DNA of 64,000 bases, from contig JBFMDV010000005.1 of the NCBI GenBank assembly GCA_040753875.1, forward strand, positions 241,142 through 305,141. Direction: 5' to 3'. Below are positions 28,401-35,833 of this stretch, one piece after another. This DNA is from Candidatus Zixiibacteriota bacterium. GTDB lineage: Bacteria; Zixibacteria; MSB-5A5; GN15; FEB-12. The notes beneath the pieces were generated by a model. The model was not told where the DNA came from. It saw nothing but the letters and a program-made list of their open reading frames with translations, and made no database searches. Positions within the stretch are counted from its first letter, which is position 1. Every line of letters starts with the position of its first letter. The position numbers and the translations under genes were made by a program.

Positions 28401-28986
28401 AACTCAACTGTTTCACGTCGGCCGACATCGTGCCTTCGTCGACGTCCAGCGAGGCGACCAGTGTGATATTCGAAAAACGAAGCGTATCTCCATCCTTGAT
28501 AACGTTCACGGATGCACCCCGGACGCTGCATTCATCGACGTGGATCGAGGGGGGGGCTGTTGCATTTGCCGTCCCTGAAGCACTTGTGTGCGGACGCGGC
28601 AGACGCCAATGACCCGCGCTGTCCGACTCGAGCCGCACGGCAGCGGAGTCCAACTCGACGAAACTGAAGATGTAGTTGCGGTGCCACAGATTGGCAATGG
28701 AGTATGTCAATGTGAGTCGGCGCGCGGAAAAAAGCGGCAGTTGCGAGGCAGAGTCGACCAGGTCAATCACGATATCCTCGAGCACCAGCCCATGCAACAG
28801 GTCGCCGCGAATGTCGCCGATGGTGACGGCGACCGGATACCTTTGGCCCACCAATGCCGACAGCCTGGTGCTCACCAGTCGCTCCAGACCGTGCATGCGC
28901 CAGAAATACACATAAACACCGATAGCGGCTATGATCGCCACGATCAGTGCGCCCAGCAATCCTTTCAACCACCAGCGCACGATCAC
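25444..28986 (-). CDS. tamB: Translocation and assembly module protein TamB
   Basis: A 1180-residue protein with one N-terminal membrane helix (about 11-29) and a very long periplasmic beta-helical region. The C-terminal third matches the TamB/DUF490 domain: IDAEFSGTINLIRESGAYRFIGEMEILRGKGFLFDK, RVIFDDIAKLNPTLDITA, IVPLLLANY and the final HLSLNWHLEF. TamB spans the periplasm and works with TamA. Here tamB precedes tamA, the reverse of Escherichia coli, and their codons overlap. The start is a GTG overlapping the stop of the CMD-like gene (GTGA), so three genes are coupled. Confidence 0.93.
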   Translation of the reverse strand: MIVRWWLKGLLGALIVAIIAAIGVYVYFWRMHGLERLVSTRLSALVGQRYPVAVTIGDIRGDLLHGLVLEDIVIDLVDSASQLPLFSARRLTLTYSIANLWHRNYIFSFVELDSAAVRLESDSAGHWRLPRPHTSASGTANATAPPSIHVDECSVRGASVNVIKDGDTLRFSNITLVASLDVDEGTMSADVKQLSFDSNREPLRITASQGKVTLAGRQLVVRDVSLVTGPTRINLNGITRLGERTAQFEYDINDLSLEEPARLFGVKLSGTVDATGSVVLTDSMISGRVNVGGTLSVARFENLYTEFRFHDKHLVFDTLYGIVFSECGINGSGAIDFTSPDPAYRLDATVHGFDLVQLLPKGFPSDLNGSLRLHGSSFRTDRLRLDIGVELYESMFDYYPLQSARGNLVVTSDSVTFGEWFGITYYENELQVAGSVDYSDSLNLRVLARLDNLDRYTGKLFIKDLGGRGRAEATLTGSTSDPDLGGTFVSDSLRLYDFHTDSCRSTFDIKRFLTRQHGSVVFLGYGGSLWGKQLDSTYATMTMDSGLVTLDAVHLHNPQLAVSTRGRFNYGTYPQTIALDSLVAKLLGRELHNRGLLTAEIDTLGLNITRARLVSTEGELEGTGRINFDESMNLALHAQSIPVRMWGSMVREGFDVDGKAALAIGLAGTFAWPEITLQGTVDSVVYRQLSIGDLQIAATYRDQQVKIDTLQILSHPGHYRATGYFGYQIDLTADTLGHLLDVPISLSIIASDKRFDLVSFVLPSVEQLDGDFFADFRIFGTPTSPHLDGEAYLKNGRLKYFDLADSLYTDSAGVTMKDNQVIIDKIEAYVKDKRRGGQKAYAVIDGIITVEALDRLYYDVDVSLPRPFPYTYELEDIQGVVAGNVHVEGESPPQVTGDITILSTRYRAEFASEEAGSPLMSLLAGENTWDVDVNIDILSNYWIKNQDIDAEFSGTINLIRESGAYRFIGEMEILRGKGFLFDKTFRIENGSRVIFDDIAKLNPTLDITACTRIPGVNRPNDESREPIDLCLHITGTLETPEFNTLSEGLSREDIVPLLLANYSSSDTASAGGLSQVEERLTGLVSAQVSQLGTRQLSRLGVETFEIDPTYNRGQLDPLKSQVTLGFYTAPSLYVYGRSALSGGTGQEVGFEYRLNRSVRIEGLRDEDELYHLSLNWHLEF

Positions 28987-29642
28987 TCCGTCAGCCGGTC
29001 CAGAAGTGTCCGGGCTGTCGCATATCCCTCACCGGCAGCGTCACCAACATCATTGACCACTGCCGCAAGAAGTTCGGCGGTTGCGCCTGCACGAAGAGCC
29101 CCTCGCATGTGCGAGTGCAACTGTTGTTCACGGTTTTCCATCATCAGCATCGACGTGATCGCCAGCTCCCGTTCCACCAGGCCGAGTCCGGGGCGCGACA
29201 GCACCTTGCCATACCCCTCAAGGATCATCCATTGGAAGATCTCAGGAGCGAATCCCTGCACTTTCTGCCGGAGCGAAGCATACGAGTCACCATACACTTT
29301 TCTACACAGTGCTTCTCCGTTTTGTCGCCACGTTTCGAGTTCACCCGAGCTGACAGGCTCTGCCCCGGAGTGATGAACGGTTGCAGGGATAACGCGCGCA
29401 AGATGTTCCGCCGCCTGGAGCATCCGAGGAAAACCAAGGAAGAGATACGATTGAAGGACCGCCTCGTTAAGATTGACCCTGCTGACATGGTATCGCCGAC
29501 ACAGGTCGACGGCCATCGTCAGGCAGTCCTCACGTGACACCGTCATCGCGGCGGCATAGAGGGCGATGCAGCGTGTAGGCGACTCCACATCCGGATCGGC
29601 AACCGCCAGGCGTGCCCGGAGCAGATCGGCGGCTTTCTTCAT
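28983..29642 (-). CDS. Carboxymuconolactone-decarboxylase-like (AhpD fold) protein without the CxxC site
   Basis: A 219-residue all-helical protein. The C-terminal half has the pattern of the CMD/AhpD family (APEIFQWMILEGYGKVLSRPGLGLVERELAITSMLMM, then EQQLHSHMRGALRAGATAEL), and the N-terminal half repeats a weaker version. AhpD-type enzymes use a C-x-x-C redox pair in the helix holding H-S-H-M here; that pair is missing, so peroxidase-reductase activity is unlikely and a lactone decarboxylase-like or structural role is possible. I use the ATG at 29640-29642; a TTG three codons upstream is the alternative. Its stop overlaps the tamB GTG. Confidence 0.7.
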   Translation of the reverse strand: MKKAADLLRARLAVADPDVESPTRCIALYAAAMTVSREDCLTMAVDLCRRYHVSRVNLNEAVLQSYLFLGFPRMLQAAEHLARVIPATVHHSGAEPVSSGELETWRQNGEALCRKVYGDSYASLRQKVQGFAPEIFQWMILEGYGKVLSRPGLGLVERELAITSMLMMENREQQLHSHMRGALRAGATAELLAAVVNDVGDAAGEGYATARTLLDRLTE

Positions 29643-29690
29643 GCCGCACAAGAAAGGGAAAACTCAAGGGAGTGGCAATTTGAAAGTCGG

Positions 29691-30872
29691 TCAGCGAAAC
29701 CGTTCCACCCGGCTTTCCAGACGCGAGACTTCCTGCTTCAAGTACTCGATCAGACGCGTCAGGGAATCCGGAGACGGTGCGGAGGGTTCATCGAACATGG
29801 TGGAGCCGAATTCGGTCTGGGAAGCATTGAGGGTCTTTCGACCGATTTGGAGCTGAATATCAGCGTAGGTGTTGTTGCGAATGAACTCCAGACTCACCAG
29901 CGAACCGGGCCTTGTCTGCTTGACCCACTGCGCGAGCTCGGCGGCCGAGCTCACCGGCTGATGGCCGAACCCGGTGATAACGTCGCCACGACGAATTCCG
30001 GCGACGGCTGCCGGTGACACTGGCACCACGTACGTGACCACAACACCTTTATCCAAAGAGAGGGCCACGGCATGAACGCTGGGTGTCAGGTCACCAGGCT
30101 CAGCGTCCCGCGGCATATCTACGGTCTCGATATCAACCGTCGAGACGCCGATAAACCCGGCGGGGCGATCCCCTTTCGTCAAGAGAAATTCAACAATACC
30201 GGGGAGTTGATATGCCGGAACCGCCAGCATGACGGCATCGGTGGACCCCATACTGCCGGTGACCACGCCGAGAAGATTGCCCGAAAGATCGAAAACACCG
30301 CCCCCCTTGCTGCCCGATGTTATACGTGCTGTGAATTGCAGCATGCCGTCAGAACGGGCCCCCGCGCAGAATCCCAGTGTAGGCGTGGCGCGCATGCCGT
30401 ACGCATTACCCATCGCCACCACCAACTGGCCGGCACAAATCTGCCGACTGGAATAAGTGACGGGCGCACCAAGTCTGGCCGGAACGTGAAGCACGGCCAG
30501 TTCGGTCGGGTAATCCACCGCCACAACCTTCGCGGGTAATGTCCGATTGTCAAAGGTCACAAGGATCCGCTCACGGCCCGCTACGGCCGCCGCGGCCACC
30601 ACGATGTGCCCCGACGAGTCACAGATGATTCCCGATGAGATGAGACTTTGGACCACCCCTCCGGCAGGGAGACGCGATACACGCCCTTGCCCTGGACGGT
30701 TCGAACTCTCTACCGTGACCACTGACCGCGACAAGCGGTACACCAACTCATTCATACCCGATTCAAGGGAGTAGAGCGGGCGATCATCGGCTATGAGGGT
30801 AGTGGAAAAAAAGACCGCCGCGAACAGCCATGCGGCCAATCTACCGGCGGTCCGTACAAAGGACATTAGCAT
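29691..30872 (-). CDS. HtrA/DegP-like periplasmic protein with all three catalytic residues replaced, plus PDZ domain
   Basis: A 393-residue secreted protein: signal peptide (about 1-28), trypsin-like domain (about 40-225), PDZ domain (about 240-345, with PVSPAAVAGIRRGDVITGFGHQPVSS) and a C-terminal coiled-coil-like tail (about 365-393). Ungapped comparison with the HtrA consensus places Ala95 where the catalytic His should be (GHIVVAAAAV versus GYIVTNNHVV), Glu124 for Asp (YPTELAVL) and Lys189 for Ser (TSGSKGGGVF versus NPGNSGGPL). The fold seems intact but proteolysis does not. It may be a chaperone or sensor. It starts one base after the anti-sigma stop, in an ECF sigma operon. Confidence 0.85.
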   Translation of the reverse strand: MLMSFVRTAGRLAAWLFAAVFFSTTLIADDRPLYSLESGMNELVYRLSRSVVTVESSNRPGQGRVSRLPAGGVVQSLISSGIICDSSGHIVVAAAAVAGRERILVTFDNRTLPAKVVAVDYPTELAVLHVPARLGAPVTYSSRQICAGQLVVAMGNAYGMRATPTLGFCAGARSDGMLQFTARITSGSKGGGVFDLSGNLLGVVTGSMGSTDAVMLAVPAYQLPGIVEFLLTKGDRPAGFIGVSTVDIETVDMPRDAEPGDLTPSVHAVALSLDKGVVVTYVVPVSPAAVAGIRRGDVITGFGHQPVSSAAELAQWVKQTRPGSLVSLEFIRNNTYADIQLQIGRKTLNASQTEFGSTMFDEPSAPSPDSLTRLIEYLKQEVSRLESRVERFR

Positions 30873-30873
30873 T

Positions 30874-31578
30874 TTAGTATATCTGGTGAACCTCCGTTAC
30901 AGGGGTGGCGCCAACGGGCTGGTAGACGCGTACGATCGGGCGAATCTCGATGTACATGGAACCGAACGGCGTCGGCAGTTCAACTCCCTGGCTGTACCAT
31001 CCGGCGACCGCCAGCGGGTTCATTGCCCCGAATCCGCCGGAGCGTGTCAACTGACCGGAAATACGGCCGGCCCGCTCTGCGCGCGCCAGCTGCGTATTCA
31101 ACGACCAGTCTTTCTGCACATTTACGGTTAGATTGGGGTTGTTGTACGGCTGAGCGGTAAGATACGAATCGTCGAGCAGCGACATACCATCGGCCACGAC
31201 CGGCTGCGGCGTCTGCACGATTGGCTGACTCTGCCTGAGCAGACTGACAGCTACCAGAGCTACGGCCACAACTGACACGGCTCCAACCAATACCTGTCGC
31301 CAGGATAACGCAGGCGCCCGATGGGGCAGATACGCCCTGGTGCGGGTCTCGGCGAATCGCTCTCGAGCGATCCGATTCAACAGCTTAGTGTTGAAATCCG
31401 CTGATATTGCCGGTGTCGCCAGGGTCGGCAATGTCTGACGGATTGAACTAAACGCCGATTCTTCGCGCCGACACGCGGCGCAGGTCGAAAGATGCTCCCG
31501 AACCGCGACCAGGTCCCGGCCGGTCATCTCTCCGTTAGAGTATGCCGACAGGTAGGAGCGTACTTTTCGACAACGCAT
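30874..31578 (-). CDS. Anti-sigma factor with zinc-finger (zf-HC2) domain
   Basis: A 234-residue single-pass membrane protein. The N-terminal anti-sigma domain shows the zinc motif with Cys3, His29, Cys33 and Cys36 (HLSTCAAC), which holds the sigma factor in the cytoplasm. A membrane helix follows at about 92-113, then a periplasmic part of about 120 residues with GGFGAMNPLAVAGWYSQGVELPTPFGS near the end. It overlaps the sigma gene by 44 bases, the usual coupling that keeps the two in balance. The periplasmic part should sense an envelope signal; which signal is unknown. Confidence 0.88.
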   Translation of the reverse strand: MRCRKVRSYLSAYSNGEMTGRDLVAVREHLSTCAACRREESAFSSIRQTLPTLATPAISADFNTKLLNRIARERFAETRTRAYLPHRAPALSWRQVLVGAVSVVAVALVAVSLLRQSQPIVQTPQPVVADGMSLLDDSYLTAQPYNNPNLTVNVQKDWSLNTQLARAERAGRISGQLTRSGGFGAMNPLAVAGWYSQGVELPTPFGSMYIEIRPIVRVYQPVGATPVTEVHQIY

Positions 31579-32140
31579 GATGTTCCTCCAGTCTTGGTTC
31601 CAATTTGTCTCGTAATATCAAACGGGCGCGATTCACGCGCGATTTCACGGTACCGAGCGGCACATTCAGCGCCTTGGCCACTTCTTCGTACGGCATCTCC
31701 TGAACGTCGCGCAACAGAAACGCCGTACGATATTTCTCCGGCAATTCCTTGATAGCCGCATCCAGAACCTCCGGCAGGCGAGTCGGAAGCTTTGCATCCA
31801 CTGCAAATTCGGCCTCGTGTCCTTGCATCTCGGTTATCTCATAAAATTTGAATTTCTTGCGCTTGCGTAACTCGTTTCGTGCCAGGTTAAGACCGATCGT
31901 GTAAATCCAGGTTGAGAAACAATGCTGGAAGTTGAACGACTGCCGATGCTGGTACACGCGCACGAACGTCTCCTGGACTATATCCTCAGCTTCTTCCGTC
32001 GATGAGAGCATCCGTCCGATGACGTTCATGAGCCGATCTTTGTACCGATCGACCATCGCGTTAAACGCCACCATATCCCCCTTCTGAATGGCCTTCATCA
32101 ACGCAAAGTCTATGTCCTTCTCGGTTGTCTCTTTGGCCAT
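31535..32140 (-). CDS. ECF-type RNA polymerase sigma factor (RpoE-like)
   Basis: A 201-residue sigma-70 family protein with region 2 (AFNAMVDRYKDRLMNVIGRMLSSTEEAEDIVQETFVRVYQH) and region 4 (LPEKYRTAFLLRDVQEMPYEEVAKALNVPLGTVKSRVNRAR) and no regions 1 or 3, so an extracytoplasmic-function sigma factor of the RpoE group. The ATG at 32140 follows AAGGAG; an upstream in-frame TTG is less likely. It is first in an operon with its anti-sigma factor and an HtrA-like protein. A GGAACTT element 50 bases upstream suggests autoregulation. Confidence 0.94.
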   Translation of the reverse strand: MAKETTEKDIDFALMKAIQKGDMVAFNAMVDRYKDRLMNVIGRMLSSTEEAEDIVQETFVRVYQHRQSFNFQHCFSTWIYTIGLNLARNELRKRKKFKFYEITEMQGHEAEFAVDAKLPTRLPEVLDAAIKELPEKYRTAFLLRDVQEMPYEEVAKALNVPLGTVKSRVNRARLILRDKLEPRLEEHHALSKSTLLPVGIL

Positions 32141-32169
32141 GACGGCTCCTTGCAAGTGGTTCTAATATA

Positions 32170-32197
32170 TCATACCGAACCGGACATCGAAAGTTCC
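32170..32197 (-). promoter_or_regulatory. Probable ECF (sigma-E-like) promoter of the sigma operon
   Basis: On the minus strand GGAACTT (32197-32191) is followed after 16 bases by TATGA (32174-32170). GGAACTT is the Escherichia coli sigma-E -35 consensus and TATGA matches TCTGA at four of five positions with normal spacing. The same TATGAT can also serve as a sigma-70 -10. The rest of the 32141-32338 gap shows nothing else. Confidence 0.5.
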
Positions 32198-32338
32198 GCC
32201 AAAACTCTCCCGAACTCGCTCAAACACTTTGCCTTGCGTCACCTTCAGAACTGAACTGGCCTGTTCTCGAATGCCTCCCGGAACGACCTTGGAGCGACAC
32301 TTAAAGAAATCAGTTTAACGTATTGAACCTCAATGACT

Positions 32339-33556
32339 TCATAAAAACATGCTCGGCCAACCCGACCTGCTCAAAATGTACCCAAGCAGGCATAGGAGTA
32401 TCACTGGAAACAGGATAATGCGATAAACCCCCAGTAAATTGGCTCTAAAATAGCCGCTAGTCACAACGAGGCACAGATGTGTGGGAGATAGGAGCATCCC
32501 AATGTACCCGGACAGATAGGCAAGGAGAATATTGCCGGGCAGCAGACTCGGCTGGTACAACAGACCTGCCAACAAACTGTAACACATCCCCACGTATGCG
32601 GCGACCATCCCGGTCAGAAGTCCCGCCACGAAACAAACGATTGCAATCAACACCTGCGGCGAAAGGTGCAACGACGCTGTCAGTCCGGGAATGGACTCCA
32701 CTGCACCGCTCAGGTCGAGGATGGTCTGAAATGAGAGAATCCCGAACACCATGAAGACCAGCTTGTACGAGAGCCCTTGTCTGAATGAATAGATGAGTTT
32801 CGCTCGTGCCGGTCGAGTCACTATCACTACTGCCACGAGCGACACGAATACCGCGTACACCAGGTTGATCCTGGTGATCGCAAAAATGAGAATAGCCAGA
32901 CCGATCGGCCAGATCGTAAAGAGGACCCCCTTGAGCGAGCGCCACATCTGGACATGATTGTGTCGATCAATCTCAACCCGGCGCGAAAAGAACAGGGCGC
33001 CAAGACCGATCATGATGATCGTCAACGGAAGCTGCAGCAGCATGATCCGGCTCAGCGACATCCCGGTCATGCCGGCGGAGAGAATGATGCCGGGGTAGAC
33101 CGGCCAGAAGAATTCGACCACGTGCCGAAACCAGTAGTTTGCAGCACACTTGAATTCTGCGGAATACTGTGAGCCTTTGAGCACATTGTCCACGAGTGGT
33201 GCCGAGAGCAGCGCTCCCCCTGGCATCGGCATCAGACCGATCAGAAACGGAAGGACCGCTACTGCGGTCCTGGCTCCGCCGTATAGATGACTGCAAGCCA
33301 CAGCCAGTTTCTCCAGAAACCCGAGTTCCTTCAGAAGCGAACCCATGACGGTAATGAGAATGATGACACCCGTGATGGAAAGGAATCGCTCCGACCTGAC
33401 CAGGTCCCAGTAACCTTCGATGAGTCGACCGGAATCGACTCCATATAACAAGGCCGTCAACAACCCGGCGCCGAACAACGTAATGCCGACCGTGAGATTA
33501 CGCCTGAGCCCCAGGACAATCGCCGCGAGAAGTACCAGGAGTTTCCAACTGTCCAT
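32339..33556 (-). CDS. DUF401 family integral membrane protein
   Basis: A 405-residue protein with about ten transmembrane helices. Conserved DUF401 marks are VIILITVMGSLLKELG near residue 65, FLIGLMPMPGGALLSAPLVD near 110 and NYWFRHVVEFFWPVYPGIIL near 145; the last third has LTGMVAAYVGMCYSLLAG. The family resembles the Na+/H+ antiporter and gluconate-permease (IT) superfamily, so solute transport is plausible, but no substrate is known. It stands between the sigma operon and a gene-free region and is probably a single-gene unit. Confidence 0.85.
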   Translation of the reverse strand: MDSWKLLVLLAAIVLGLRRNLTVGITLFGAGLLTALLYGVDSGRLIEGYWDLVRSERFLSITGVIILITVMGSLLKELGFLEKLAVACSHLYGGARTAVAVLPFLIGLMPMPGGALLSAPLVDNVLKGSQYSAEFKCAANYWFRHVVEFFWPVYPGIILSAGMTGMSLSRIMLLQLPLTIIMIGLGALFFSRRVEIDRHNHVQMWRSLKGVLFTIWPIGLAILIFAITRINLVYAVFVSLVAVVIVTRPARAKLIYSFRQGLSYKLVFMVFGILSFQTILDLSGAVESIPGLTASLHLSPQVLIAIVCFVAGLLTGMVAAYVGMCYSLLAGLLYQPSLLPGNILLAYLSGYIGMLLSPTHLCLVVTSGYFRANLLGVYRIILFPVILLCLLGYILSRSGWPSMFL

Positions 33557-33754
33557 CGTCGAAGATTATCGGCAGGCAATGTCTTTGTCAACCGCCGTCA
33601 ACTTTCGGTATCGGGTCAGTTTGGATTTCCAGAGCGGAGGTGGCCATGAAAATTCCGAAATTGATGCCTGAGTCAATGTAGGTCGTGAACCCATCGGACC
33701 CTTTCTCGAAAGTAGGGACCTTGACAATGACGAGTTTCGTCATCGATGCAAATT

Positions 33755-33788
33755 CCTCTCCCTCGGGAGAGGATGTCACGAAGTGACA
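33755..33788. repeat. Two adjacent simple palindromes
   Basis: CCTCTCCC and GGGAGAGG (33755-33772, two-base loop) form one hairpin. TGTCAC-GAA-GTGACA (33774-33788) forms a second directly beside it. The pair is followed by GGTGAGGGG, a layout I have seen in widespread REP-like intergenic repeats; copy number cannot be judged from one window. Confidence 0.65.
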
Positions 33789-33827
33789 GGTGAGGGGCTT
33801 TCCCATTGCGACATATCCTTTCCCGTT

Positions 33828-33876
33828 GCGGCAGGTCCTGACTTCTGCCGACCAGGCAGATGTTGTGACCTGCCGC
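33828..33876. repeat. Compound 49-bp palindrome, copy 1
   Basis: Outer arms GCGGCAGGTC and GACCTGCCGC pair perfectly over 10 bp (33828-33837, 33867-33876). Inside, after six unpaired bases on each side, TCTGCC and GGCAGA (33844-33849, 33855-33860) pair around a five-base loop. The symmetry makes a hairpin with one internal loop on either strand. Confidence 0.8.
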
Positions 33877-34271
33877 TTGAACTTGTAGGGCAGAACCGCT
33901 TCTGGTTCTGCCACTCCTCGGTCGGTGTATCCCAGCCTCCGACTGGGTCCCCAGTCTCTCCGTTTCCCCACACAAGTAATTACCGTCGTTACAAAATGGG
34001 AACCTTCACGCATTTTCACTACAAACTCGATGGTAATCACCGGCACGCCCCTACAGGCATGGAAACTAAGGAAGCATGCAGGTTGCTGGTCGGAACTCTA
34101 AACGGACGACAAGAGGGGAACGCCCGCCTCTTGCCTGGAGAAGAGGACCCGAAAAACAAGAAAAATGACAAAACGAACCCATTTGTGCAGAGCGCTGTGG
34201 ACGGTCGACCTCCCGGACTGCAGGCTCCTGATAAACGACCCGAGGCTGTCCCAAAAGTCGCAAAATCAGTT

Positions 34272-34320
34272 GCGTCAGTTCCTGCGACCCCGATGCAATC
34301 GGGGTCGTGTGAACTGACGC
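34272..34320. repeat. Compound 49-bp palindrome, copy 2
   Basis: Outer arms GCGTCAGTTC and GAACTGACGC (10 bp, 34272-34281 and 34311-34320) enclose four unpaired bases on each side, an inner 9-bp stem GACCCCGAT / ATCGGGGTC (34286-34294, 34298-34306) and a three-base loop. Total length equals copy 1. Confidence 0.8.
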
Positions 34321-34342
34321 CCTTTGCCTCCAATGAGATACG

Positions 34343-34387
34343 GCGTCAGGTCACAACCCCGACTTCGTCGGGATCAGGACCTAACGC
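34343..34387. repeat. Compound 45-bp palindrome, copy 3
   Basis: Outer arms GCGTCAGGTC and GACCTAACGC (34343-34352, 34378-34387) pair at nine of ten positions. Five unpaired bases on each side enclose an inner stem CCCGA / TCGGG with loop CTTCG. It starts 23 bases after copy 2 and shares its outer-arm consensus. Confidence 0.75.
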
Positions 34388-34471
34388 AACTCCACTAACT
34401 TGTCGTACAGCCTCGGCACATGTGCCATGCACGAACTTAGGAATTTTATAAAAAACGACGGAACGAACCCA

Positions 34472-35833
34472 ATGTCCAACTTCCCGCTGCCGGACCGACT
34501 ATTGACATGCGCTCCCGGCAGCCTACCTTTCCCCGGCATTATGGACGGTATTCCAAATCAAGCGGTTGCTCGGGAACTGTCACCCTCGCGTTCGGCGCAA
34601 ATCAACGAGTTGATCCGGCAGCCTGGTACCATCTGGTTAGATTCCACACTGGCGGTAGGCGACAAGGGACACCGATCAGCAATCGCGAGTGCACCCTCGT
34701 CCGACTGGACCTATGATTCCGGGCAGGTCAACAAAATTAGGCCGTCTGGACAATCATCGAGTGACTGCACGCTCGAACAGTTCGTGGACGACCTCCACCG
34801 TGACGTACAAGCTACAAATCGAACGGCCATCGGGTATGTCACATACGAGGCCGCGCTTGAGTTTCTTGGTATCAAGGCACCTCGACAACAAAGCTCAATC
34901 CCTGCGGCGAGGTTCTACCTATATGACTCTCCAGTTTGGATGAGCGGAAAATCATTGGAAACGATTGCGACACCAATTCAAGTTGACCAGAAGACTCCAG
35001 CACCAGTCTGTTCGGTGACAAGAGAGCGATACGAACGGGATGTACTTGCGGTAAAACACCACTTACGCGAGGGGGACATCTATCAGGCTAACTACACGTG
35101 TCGCTGGGAGGTAACGAGCAATGAACCGGCGAGTTCGGTCTACCGGCAATTGAGGGAGTTGAATCCTTCCCCCTATGGCGCGTATCTGAATTTCGGCGAC
35201 TACCAAATTCTGTCATCGTCACCGGAAAGAATGCTGCACAGGGTGGGCAACCGAATCAGCACCAGTCCAATCAAAGGGACCGTTGCGCGAGGTGAAAACG
35301 CCGTAGAAGACAGTTCAAACCTCAAGCAGTTGCTCGCATCGGAGAAGGACCGGGCGGAACATTTGATGATCGTCGATCTCGAGCGTAATGATCTCGGCAA
35401 GATCGCGCTTCCCGGCACTGTTCGCGTGACGCGGTTATGTCGTCCGGAGACCTATGCCAACCTGTTTCATTTGGTCAGCGATATTTCCGCCACGCTGCCA
35501 AAAAACATAACTCTGGGAACTGTGCTGAAAGCACTGCTACCGGGTGGGTCAATCACGGGTGCTCCCAAACTCCGCGCCGTGGAGATACTTCGCGAACTTG
35601 AGCCTGTTCCCCGCTCAGTGTACACCGGTTGTATCGGCTACATTTCTCCTGAAGTGATCGAGTTCAATATTGCCATTCGCACGATGGTGCACCAGAATGG
35701 CCTCTATCGCGCCTATGCTGGCGGCGGCATCGTTGCCGACAGCGAACCTGCTGCCGAATATCAGGAGATGCTTCTGAAGGCTGAGCGAATGATGAGCGCA
35801 CTAGGCATAAAAAACCTGAACGATCGGGTATGA
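34472..35833 (+). CDS. pabB: Aminodeoxychorismate synthase component I
   Basis: Makes 4-amino-4-deoxychorismate from chorismate, for folate. The 453-residue product has the chorismate-binding domain with PIKGTVARG, DLERNDLGKIA, PGGSITGAPKLRAVEIL and YTGCIGYIS. The Lys of PIKGT is the nucleophile that separates PabB from anthranilate synthase (PIAGT). The first 150 residues are divergent. I choose the ATG at 34472; an earlier ATG at 34427 is possible, and neither has a clear ribosome site. No glutamine amidotransferase (pabA) is adjacent. It overlaps pabC by four bases. Confidence 0.92.
   Translation: MSNFPLPDRLLTCAPGSLPFPGIMDGIPNQAVARELSPSRSAQINELIRQPGTIWLDSTLAVGDKGHRSAIASAPSSDWTYDSGQVNKIRPSGQSSSDCTLEQFVDDLHRDVQATNRTAIGYVTYEAALEFLGIKAPRQQSSIPAARFYLYDSPVWMSGKSLETIATPIQVDQKTPAPVCSVTRERYERDVLAVKHHLREGDIYQANYTCRWEVTSNEPASSVYRQLRELNPSPYGAYLNFGDYQILSSSPERMLHRVGNRISTSPIKGTVARGENAVEDSSNLKQLLASEKDRAEHLMIVDLERNDLGKIALPGTVRVTRLCRPETYANLFHLVSDISATLPKNITLGTVLKALLPGGSITGAPKLRAVEILRELEPVPRSVYTGCIGYISPEVIEFNIAIRTMVHQNGLYRAYAGGGIVADSEPAAEYQEMLLKAERMMSALGIKNLNDRV

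Larger units (their letters stand above)
33557..34471. other. Gene-free region of about 0.9 kb rich in palindromes
   Basis: I see no convincing gene here. The open frames present are short, overlap each other on both strands, lack ribosome sites and read as low-complexity residue strings. Instead the DNA holds at least five hairpins, three of them compound (see separate entries), and a near-repeat of TTCCC(A/G)TTGCG at about 33800 and 33820. It separates the DUF401 gene from pabB and must contain the pabB promoter, which I could not locate. Confidence 0.7.

Noticed and set aside
33588..34046. A 152-codon minus-strand frame in the gene-free region
   Set aside because: It crosses several palindromes, shows no family pattern and no ribosome site, and overlapping frames of equal length exist on both strands.
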